Source of the DNA: SIG622 sp045652245
Lineage (GTDB): Bacteria; Bacillota; Clostridia; Oscillospirales; CAG-382
Length of the DNA: 38,613 nucleotides
Assembly: GCA_045652245.1 (NCBI GenBank)
Contig: JAZRTY010000019.1
Location: 1-38,613 of the forward strand
Reading direction: 5' to 3'
Positions 33,181 to 38,613 of this stretch are shown one piece after another (the stretch's first letter is position 1; each line of letters opens with the position of its first letter). Made by a program: the position numbers and the translations under genes. Under the pieces are notes generated by a model that saw nothing but the letters and a program-made list of their open reading frames with translations, was not told where the DNA came from and ran no database searches.

Positions 33181-33591
33181 ATGATGATTTCAACAAAGGG
33201 AAGATACGCCCTGCGTGTTATGATCGACCTTGCAAAGCACGAAAGAAATGAGTTTGTTTCGCTCAAGGGTATCTCCGAGCGTCAGCAAATCTCAATGAAA
33301 TATCTTGAAGCTATAGTCGCAGTTCTCAATAAAGCAGGCTTCCTTCAGTCGCTCAGAGGTAAAGGCGGTGGCTACAAGCTTGCAAAGGCACCTTCAGAAT
33401 ATACTATCGGTTCTGTTCTCAAGCTTACCGAAGGCTCTCTTGCTCCTGTCGCTTGTCTTGAGGGCTGTGACACGGTCTGTCAGAGTTCTTCAGGCTGTAT
33501 TACCCTCCCCCTTTGGCAAAAGCTTGACACAATTATCGATAACTATCTTGAAAGTGTAACGCTTCAGGATTTGCTTGATAACAGGGTCTGA
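33181..33591 (+). CDS. iscR: Rrf2-family regulator, IscR type
   Basis: 136 residues. The winged-HTH region has the family hallmark MISTKGRYALRVMIDLA, recognition helix MKYLEAIVAVLNKAG and wing LRGKGGGYKLAK. The cysteines Cys92, Cys96, Cys100 and Cys106 (CLEGCDTVC...GC) fit an IscR-type Fe-S ligand cluster, unlike CymR of Bacillus, which lacks them. IscR-type proteins sense Fe-S status and repress isc genes. A perfect dyad before the next gene and related half-sites before the serine acetyltransferase are likely targets. ATG codons occur at 33181 and 33184; either is possible. Confidence 0.93.
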   Translation: MMISTKGRYALRVMIDLAKHERNEFVSLKGISERQQISMKYLEAIVAVLNKAGFLQSLRGKGGGYKLAKAPSEYTIGSVLKLTEGSLAPVACLEGCDTVCQSSSGCITLPLWQKLDTIIDNYLESVTLQDLLDNRV

Positions 33592-33619
33592 GTAATTTAA
33601 AAATTTTGAATATTTCTGA

Positions 33620-33642
33620 TTTCCTATTGACATAATAGGAAA
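33620..33642. promoter_or_regulatory. Perfect Rrf2 operator before iscS
   Basis: TTTCCTATT (33620-33628) and AATAGGAAA (33634-33642) form a 9-bp perfect dyad with a 5-base centre that overlaps the -35 of the iscS promoter. Confidence 0.75.
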
Positions 33643-33655
33643 TATGTGATATAAC
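33627..33655 (+). promoter_or_regulatory. Promoter of iscS-iscU
   Basis: TTGACA (33627-33632), 17-bp spacer, TATAAC (33650-33655), embedded in the Rrf2-type operator, about 54 bp before the ATG at 33709. Confidence 0.85.
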
Positions 33656-33708
33656 ATTAAGGGTGTAAAAAAATGACATTATTCCCTAAAATATGAAAGG
33701 ATATAAAA

Positions 33709-34899
33709 ATGGTAATATACGCAGATAATGCTGCTACCACAAAGGTCAGTAAACACGTAATTGAAGCTATGCTCCCCTATTTTGACGGCATTTACGGAAA
33801 CCCCTCAAGTCTTCACACAATAGGTCAGGAAGCAAAGACGGCTCTTGAAGAAGCAAGAGAAAAAATCGCTTGTATGCTCGGAGCAAAGTCCTCTGAAATA
33901 TACTTCACCTCAGGCGGAAGTGAAGCTGACAATCAGGCGATAGTATCCTGTGCTATAGAAGGTGCAAAAAAAGGAAAGAAGCATATCATTTCTACAAAAT
34001 TTGAGCATCACGCAGTACTGCATACTCTCCACAAGCTTGAAAAGGACGGCTTCGAGGTAACATATCTTGATGTACATGAAAACGGTATTGTAAAGCCGGA
34101 GCAGGTTAAGGAAGCAATCAGAGAGGACACCTGTCTTGTTACAATTATGTACGCAAACAACGAAATCGGTACAATTCAGCCGATAGCCGAAATCGGTAAA
34201 ATCTGCAGGGATGCAAAGGTTCCCTTCCACACAGATGCAGTTCAGGCAGTTGGACATATAAAAATCAATGTGGAAGAGCAGAACATTGATCTTCTTTCCC
34301 TCTCGGCACATAAATTTCACGGTCCTAAAGGAATCGGAGTTCTTTATGCAAGAAAAGGGTGTGTGCGACTTTCAAACTTAATCGAGGGTGGTGCGCAGGA
34401 AAGAGGAAAGCGAGCAGGAACCGAGAACATTCCCGAAATTGTCGGTATGACGGTAGCTCTTGAGGATGCTCTTGAAAATATCGACCAAAAAACAGAATAT
34501 GTAAAGGGGCTACGCGATATTCTTATCCGTGAGCTATCGAAAATTCCACATTCAAAAATTAACGGAGATATAAATTCCCGTCTTGCAGGTAATGTAAACA
34601 TCTGCTTTGAGGGTATTGAGGGTGAATCCTTGCTGTTACTTCTTGATTCACACGGGATTTGTGCGTCCTCCGGCTCTGCCTGCACTTCGGGCTCACTTGA
34701 CCCAAGTCACGTACTGCTCTCTCTCGGACTTCCACACGAGGTAGCACACGGTTCACTCAGGCTTTCGCTGTGCGAGGAAAACACAAAAGAAGAAATAGAT
34801 GCAATCTGCAAGGCAGTTCCTGAGGTGGTTACGTATCTGCGCAATATGAGTCCTGTCTGGGAAGACCTTGAAAGTGGCAAGAGACCACATATAATTTAA
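33709..34899 (+). CDS. iscS: Cysteine desulfurase (NifS/IscS)
   Basis: 396 residues. The PLP enzyme takes sulfur from cysteine as a protein persulfide, releasing alanine, and passes it to the scaffold encoded next. The N-terminal YADNAATTKV, the pyridoxal lysine in SLSAHKFHGPKGIGVLY and the active-site cysteine loop CASSGSACTSGSLDPSHVL are all present. Length and start fit group I NifS/IscS proteins. It is 25 bp upstream of iscU and under the IscR-type operator. Confidence 0.97.
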   Translation: MVIYADNAATTKVSKHVIEAMLPYFDGIYGNPSSLHTIGQEAKTALEEAREKIACMLGAKSSEIYFTSGGSEADNQAIVSCAIEGAKKGKKHIISTKFEHHAVLHTLHKLEKDGFEVTYLDVHENGIVKPEQVKEAIREDTCLVTIMYANNEIGTIQPIAEIGKICRDAKVPFHTDAVQAVGHIKINVEEQNIDLLSLSAHKFHGPKGIGVLYARKGCVRLSNLIEGGAQERGKRAGTENIPEIVGMTVALEDALENIDQKTEYVKGLRDILIRELSKIPHSKINGDINSRLAGNVNICFEGIEGESLLLLLDSHGICASSGSACTSGSLDPSHVLLSLGLPHEVAHGSLRLSLCEENTKEEIDAICKAVPEVVTYLRNMSPVWEDLESGKRPHII

Positions 34900-34924
34900 T
34901 TTTTACAATCGAAAGGAATACAAA

Positions 34925-35362
34925 ATGTTATACAGTGAAAAAGTAATGGACCATTTTAAAAATCCGAGAAATGTCGGAAAAATCGAGGATGCTGACGGCA
35001 TCGGTGAGGTTGGTAATGCAAAATGTGGAGATATAATGAAAATATACATCAAGGTTGAGGACGGTATTATAACAGATGCTAAGTTTAACACCTTCGGATG
35101 TGGCTCTGCTATTGCTACAAGCTCTATGGCAACAGAAATGATTATCGGAAAGCCGATTGAAGAAGCTCTCACCCTTTCAAACAAGGCAGTTGTTGAAGCA
35201 CTCGACGGACTTCCGGCACAGAAAATCCACTGTTCAGTGCTTGCTGAAGAAGCAGTACGTGCTGCTATCAAGGATTACTACGACAAGAACGGAATCGAAT
35301 ATAACAAGGAGCTTTTCTGTAACGGAGACTGCGCTCATTGTCACGCTCACGACCACGAATAA
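34925..35362 (+). CDS. iscU: Fe-S cluster scaffold protein (NifU N-terminal/IscU type)
   Basis: 145 residues. The scaffold assembles [2Fe-2S] and [4Fe-4S] clusters with sulfur from the desulfurase. The three conserved cysteines sit in AKCGDIMKIY, FGCGSAIATSS and KIHCSVLAEEA. The tail ends CNGDCAHCHAHDHE, a Cys/His-rich extension seen in clostridial IscU proteins and able to bind metal (inference). A strong terminator follows the stop. Confidence 0.96.
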   Translation: MLYSEKVMDHFKNPRNVGKIEDADGIGEVGNAKCGDIMKIYIKVEDGIITDAKFNTFGCGSAIATSSMATEMIIGKPIEEALTLSNKAVVEALDGLPAQKIHCSVLAEEAVRAAIKDYYDKNGIEYNKELFCNGDCAHCHAHDHE

Positions 35363-35372
35363 GCAAAAAATT

Positions 35373-35402
35373 AAGGACTGCTTTCGCAGTCCTTGTTTTT
35401 TA
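35373..35402 (+). terminator. Terminator of iscS-iscU
   Basis: AAGGACTGC (35373-35381) pairs perfectly with GCAGTCCTT (35386-35394) around TTTC, followed by GTTTTTTA. Confidence 0.92.
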
Positions 35403-35410
35403 TATAGTTA

Positions 35411-35470
35411 CATTTCCACCTCATCCGAGTTTTGCTTTGCAAAACCCACCTTCCCCTCAAGGGGAAGGCT
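35411..35470. repeat. Intergenic double-hairpin repeat element
   Basis: CCTCATCCG is followed by hairpin GTTTTGC-TTT-GCAAAAC (35429-35445) and hairpin CCTTCCCC-TCAA-GGGGAAGG (35449-35468). This composite, with CACCTTCCCCTCAAGGGGAAGG at its core, resembles a short palindromic repeat found many times between genes in Clostridia; the multi-copy status is recalled, not shown by this window. Confidence 0.6.
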
Positions 35471-35478
35471 TAGAATAG

Positions 35479-35516
35479 AAAATAGCGTAGCAGTTTTATA
35501 ATTGCTACGCTATTTT
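35479..35516. terminator. Bidirectional terminator between iscU and the creatininase operon
   Basis: AAAATAGCGTAGCA (35479-35492) pairs perfectly with TGCTACGCTATTTT (35503-35516). The A/T flanks give U-tracts on both strands, so it can end the minus-strand operon as well. Confidence 0.85.
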
Positions 35517-35568
35517 CGTTGTCACATCAACAAAATATACAAAACCCTTAACACACTATATATACGGT

Positions 35569-36303
35569 TTATATAATTGTCTTTTCAAGATATTCAAGAG
35601 ACAGCCTTACCATTTCATCTCCGATTTCGGTAGATGCTTCAGCTGCGCTCTTTGTAAACCAATGCTCTATATCGCCAAGTCTTTCAAGCTTTACAGCCTC
35701 CGGATAAAGTGACATAAGAATTGAACATTCGTATTTTCCTGCGTGGTCATAGCCTGTTGCGTTCTGTACCTGTGTACTCATTGTGGGAATAACCTTTATC
35801 CAGGAGAACGGGTCATCGCCACCACCGAGGTTTTCATAGTAGGAAGCATAATTCTCACTTCCCCACCAGCCTCGTCCCTGAGTATTTTCAAGGTAACGCA
35901 TCGTTGCTCTCTTTGCCGCCTTCATATAAGAAAGTGTCATTGGCATAAGGTTTTCCTGCTCAAACTGATGATGAATAACCACATAAATATTACGAAGTCC
36001 TGCTTCAAGCATATTTGAGAAAACTCCGAAAAGGTATGCCTCAAATACATCCTCTTCAATATGAACCGTTCCACTTGTTTCGTCGGCAACGGCATAACTT
36101 GACGGGCTATAATAAATTGTCGGTGCTATCATTATTTCTTTTCTTTCAGAAAGCTTCTTTATAAGTCCTTCTGCCACAAGAGTATCACAGCCGTATGAGC
36201 AGTGAGGTCCGTGATATTCAACGGTTCCACCACAAATAACGGTTGGAATTCTGTTTTCACGAACTTTGTCAAGCTCTCTTGGAAAACTCATATTATATTC
36301 CAT
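35569..36303 (-). CDS. Creatininase-family amidohydrolase
   Basis: 244 residues. The metal-site motif GTVEYHGPHCSYGCDT (Glu29, His31, Asp40) matches the family signature G(S/T)xEqHGPHLPxxTD, and DHAGKYECSIL corresponds to HAGExETS. The usual GHGGN block reads IHHQFEQEN, a divergence that may change the substrate. Members hydrolyse cyclic amides such as creatinine, or act in cofactor maturation; the substrate here is unknown. It is the last of three genes whose first encodes a creatinase-like M24 protein, 36 bp after the ASRT-family gene. Confidence 0.85.
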   Translation of the reverse strand: MEYNMSFPRELDKVRENRIPTVICGGTVEYHGPHCSYGCDTLVAEGLIKKLSERKEIMIAPTIYYSPSSYAVADETSGTVHIEEDVFEAYLFGVFSNMLEAGLRNIYVVIHHQFEQENLMPMTLSYMKAAKRATMRYLENTQGRGWWGSENYASYYENLGGGDDPFSWIKVIPTMSTQVQNATGYDHAGKYECSILMSLYPEAVKLERLGDIEHWFTKSAAEASTEIGDEMVRLSLEYLEKTII

Positions 36304-36339
36304 TATATGTACACACCTTTCTGTATTGAATAGAGCAAA

Positions 36340-36708
36340 TTACTCTGCATACCCGAGTGTTGTATAAAAGGCAAGATTTGACTGTGTATTATCAAGTCTG
36401 CCGTACTGAACAACAATTTCGGTGTTTGAAGAAAGCTTCATTGCGTACTGTGTTTCAAAAGGAACAACAAAGCCACACATATCAGTAAGATTATTCATTC
36501 TGAAGCAACGAACACGTCCTGCTTTTACAGTCCACTTTATATCCTCATATGCGTCCTTGTCGGTGAAAAACAATTTTACGCAAATTTCAGCATCAATGTC
36601 GCTGTCATTTACTATTATTACCGATTCGTGTCCTTTAGCTGTTCCCTCTCCGGGCTGTGGAAGTTCACAATCGGGAATAATCCACGTTTTCTTTCCTATA
36701 TTAGCCAT
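36340..36708 (-). CDS. ASRT-superfamily (sensory rhodopsin transducer-like) protein
   Basis: 122 residues. The sequence KKTWIIPDCELPQPGEGTAKGHESVIIVND, the middle FFTDKDAYEDIKWTVKAGRVRCFRMNNL and the end TEIVVQYGRLDNTQSNLAFYTTLGYA follow the Anabaena sensory rhodopsin transducer family, a small beta-sandwich protein. No rhodopsin is visible here; outside cyanobacteria such proteins are thought to bind small molecules, possibly sugars. It overlaps the M24 gene by 8 bp and precedes the creatininase gene, so the three act together in some metabolite pathway (inference). Confidence 0.85.
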   Translation of the reverse strand: MANIGKKTWIIPDCELPQPGEGTAKGHESVIIVNDSDIDAEICVKLFFTDKDAYEDIKWTVKAGRVRCFRMNNLTDMCGFVVPFETQYAMKLSSNTEIVVQYGRLDNTQSNLAFYTTLGYAE

Positions 36709-37873
36709 CTATTTCTATAATTCCCTTCTTAAGATAATCGGTCATAGAATGACAGCCGTCCTTTGTTACGGCAATACCCTTTTCCCATCTTACGCCAAAG
36801 CCGTCGCCTGAAATAAAGGTATCTACCTGGAATGTCATATTTTCTTCAAGCTTATAATCGCTGATTGTTTCCATCCAGGGTGCTTCAACCTCAATCATAC
36901 CTGTACCGTGGCAGGGACCGTATACGAAGTTATCCTTAAAGCCGTTATCACAGTACATTTTGTAGAAGTCCTTTGCAATATCACTTGCAATAACGCCTGC
37001 TTTTATCTGTGTTACTGTCCACTCGTGTGCTTCTCGGCAGAAATCAACAATTCTTCTTCTTTCTCCCTCAAGCTTACCCATTACAACCGGAAGTCCGATA
37101 GCCGGTGAATAACCGTCAATTTTTGCAGAAAGGTTGAGCTGAACAATGTCACCCTTACCTATCTTGCGATATCTGGAACGGCTGATAGCGTGGCGTGTGG
37201 ATTCTTCGCTGAATACGTACATGGGAAGACCTTCGTATTCTGCACCGTTTTCGTAAATAACCTTCTGTGCAATACCTACCATCTGAAGCTCTGTTACACC
37301 GGGCTTTAAGTTGCGGATAACTTCTTCTGTGGCAAGCTCTATAATGCGGAAACCTTCTTTGATACAAGCAAGTTCGTTTGCACTCTTAATCTTTCTTAAG
37401 TCTACCATGATATCGTTGCATTTAACGATTTCAGCTTCGGGGTATGCAGATAAAAGACCTTCGTAAATGGGAAGTGTGCATTCTACATAGCTACCAAGGC
37501 CGATTTTAATCTTGCTTCCGGAAACACCTAAGGACTTGAACACATCGTTAAATGTGCTTGCCTGAAGCTCGGGGTATGAAGGGTCTGCAGATTCTCTGAA
37601 TTCCTTAAGAACAAAAACCTTGTCAAGCTTACCGAAATCCTTACCGAAAACTGCGGATTCGGGACCAACAAGAAGCGCTGCATCTCCGTTTGCGGAAATA
37701 GCCACACCTGCTCTTTCAAACAAAGGCCAGAAACCACTGAAATATCTGGCATTGGCATAGTCGGACTCTGTGCTTGCAACTACCATTACATCGAGGCCAC
37801 GGTCAGCAATCATCTTTGCTGCTTTCTTAATTCTTTCCTGGTATTCCCAATCGGGAATGCAAATTCTGCTCAT
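36701..37873 (-). CDS. M24 'pita-bread' protein, creatinase/prolidase-like, most metal ligands lost
   Basis: 390 residues with an AAGGAGG ribosome site. The N-terminal creatinase domain spans about 10-160 and the catalytic pita-bread domain about 165-385. Aligned to methionine aminopeptidase, the five metal ligands become Asn247, Ala258, His322 (CHGTG), Asp351 and Glu364 (RWEKG). Three of five are changed, which is how metal-free creatinase differs from peptidases. His228 (STRHAI) lies where creatinase keeps its catalytic histidine. With a creatininase-family gene in the same operon, an amidinohydrolase role is more likely than peptidase activity, though the true substrate is unknown. Confidence 0.85.
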   Translation of the reverse strand: MSRICIPDWEYQERIKKAAKMIADRGLDVMVVASTESDYANARYFSGFWPLFERAGVAISANGDAALLVGPESAVFGKDFGKLDKVFVLKEFRESADPSYPELQASTFNDVFKSLGVSGSKIKIGLGSYVECTLPIYEGLLSAYPEAEIVKCNDIMVDLRKIKSANELACIKEGFRIIELATEEVIRNLKPGVTELQMVGIAQKVIYENGAEYEGLPMYVFSEESTRHAISRSRYRKIGKGDIVQLNLSAKIDGYSPAIGLPVVMGKLEGERRRIVDFCREAHEWTVTQIKAGVIASDIAKDFYKMYCDNGFKDNFVYGPCHGTGMIEVEAPWMETISDYKLEENMTFQVDTFISGDGFGVRWEKGIAVTKDGCHSMTDYLKKGIIEIDG

Positions 37874-37984
37874 AAAAAAATTCCTCCTTAAAATATAAGT
37901 TTAATACTAACTTAATTTTAAGAAGGAATTAGAATTTTGTCTTTAAAAATTATTAATCTTTTTTTGTACAATCGTAAATTTATT

Positions 37985-38613
37985 TTACATTTGTTCAAGG
38001 AACTTATACTGAGCCATATACAATTTATAGTATCTGCCCTCTTTTGCAATAAGCTCGTCATGAGTGCCGCTTTCGGCAACCTGCTTGTCACAAATATACA
38101 TGATTCTGTCACTGTTTTTAATGGTGGAAAGTCTGTGGGCAATGATAAAGGAAGTTCTGCCTTCAAGGAGCTTGACCAGACCCTGCTGGAGCACAATTTC
38201 GGTCTCGGTGTCAATACTTGATGTTGCTTCAACAAGAATAAGTATTGCCGGGTCTGCAAGAAGAGCTCTGGCAAAAGCTATAAGCTGTTTCTGACCTGCA
38301 GAGAACATTGTGCCGCCTTCGTTTACCATGGTGTCATAACCGTCGGGATACTCCATGATAAAGTCATGAGCACAAACCGCCTTTGCAGCTTCTATGATTT
38401 CTTCATCGGTGGCATCCTCTTTGCTGTAGCGGATGTTTTCTTTTATGGTACCGCTGAAAAGGAAGCTGTCTTGAAGCATAATGCCCATCTGTCCTCTTAA
38501 GGAATCGAGAGTTGCATGCTTAATATCGTTTCCGTCAATGGTTATTCTGCCACCTTGTATATCGTAGAAACGTGCAAGTGTATTTATGATTGTAGACTTA
38601 CCTGCACCGGTAG
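37985..38613 (-). CDS. ABC exporter, ATP-binding part (5' end beyond window)
   Basis: The frame is open to the right edge, so the membrane domain lies outside. Visible are Walker A (TGAGKST at the edge), the Q-loop GIMLQDSFLFSG, the signature FSAGQKQLIAFARALL, the Walker B region ILILVEATSSID and the switch histidine IAHRLSTI. The order and spacing match MsbA/LmrA-type multidrug or lipid exporters. The Walker B aspartate is replaced by Val (codon at 38231-38233), while the catalytic Glu follows normally. The C-terminus YKLYMAQYKFLEQM is typical. It is followed after 111 bp by the M24 gene, with no clear terminator between. Confidence 0.93.
   Translation of the reverse strand, partial: TGAGKSTIINTLARFYDIQGGRITIDGNDIKHATLDSLRGQMGIMLQDSFLFSGTIKENIRYSKEDATDEEIIEAAKAVCAHDFIMEYPDGYDTMVNEGGTMFSAGQKQLIAFARALLADPAILILVEATSSIDTETEIVLQQGLVKLLEGRTSFIIAHRLSTIKNSDRIMYICDKQVAESGTHDELIAKEGRYYKLYMAQYKFLEQM

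Overview
The window is about 38.6 kb of low-to-moderate GC bacterial chromosome. It suggests a Gram-positive member of the Clostridia, plausibly a gut Oscillospirales/Ruminococcaceae-type organism; that assignment is inference. The reasons are AGGAGG-type ribosome sites, many TTGACA-N17-TATAAT promoters, S-layer-homology (SLH) surface proteins, an IscR-IscS-IscU operon of clostridial layout, and a short intergenic double-hairpin repeat of a kind familiar from clostridial genomes.

Layout. (1) 1-7064, minus strand: two giant secreted SLH/beta-helix proteins, the first cut by the window edge. (2) 7443-10117, minus: a four-gene operon for a polysaccharide deacetylase-like protein, TsaB, hypoxanthine phosphoribosyltransferase and MscL. 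(3) 10219-16100, minus: MreB/Mbl preceded by a 1614-residue protein that looks like a degenerate member of the large DUF4011-type helicase family. (4) 16257-16966, plus: a small conserved-looking protein and two tRNA-Ser genes (UGA and GCU anticodons). (5) 16944-23328: a compact 6.4-kb integrated element in the 3' end of tRNA-Ser(GCU), bounded by a 26-bp direct repeat. It carries a tyrosine integrase, an XRE repressor, an excisionase-like protein, replication proteins (DnaD-like and DnaC-like) and several small proteins, but no recognisable transfer or packaging gene. (6) 23628-32020, plus: two more SLH/beta-helix proteins. (7) 32245-35362, plus: serine acetyltransferase, an IscR-type regulator, cysteine desulfurase and the IscU scaffold, i.e. 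cysteine and Fe-S cluster supply. (8) 35569-38613, minus: a creatininase-family protein, an ASRT-family protein, an M24 'pita-bread' protein lacking most metal ligands, and the end of an ABC exporter.

How it fits together. The four surface proteins share one architecture: signal peptide, one to three N-terminal beta-sandwich-like modules, three SLH repeats, a right-handed beta-helix, and one or two C-terminal modules. They differ in module copy number, so the locus looks like an expanding paralogous surface-protein family on both sides of housekeeping genes. The integrated element is the most obviously mobile part. It has two separate dual-promoter switch regions with dyad operators and paired putative integrase arm sites near both ends. 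Its gene order resembles a minimal phage satellite (PICI-like) more than a conjugative element, but this is inference. The least described items are the degenerate giant helicase upstream of mreB, the element's control circuitry, and the creatininase/ASRT/M24 cluster.
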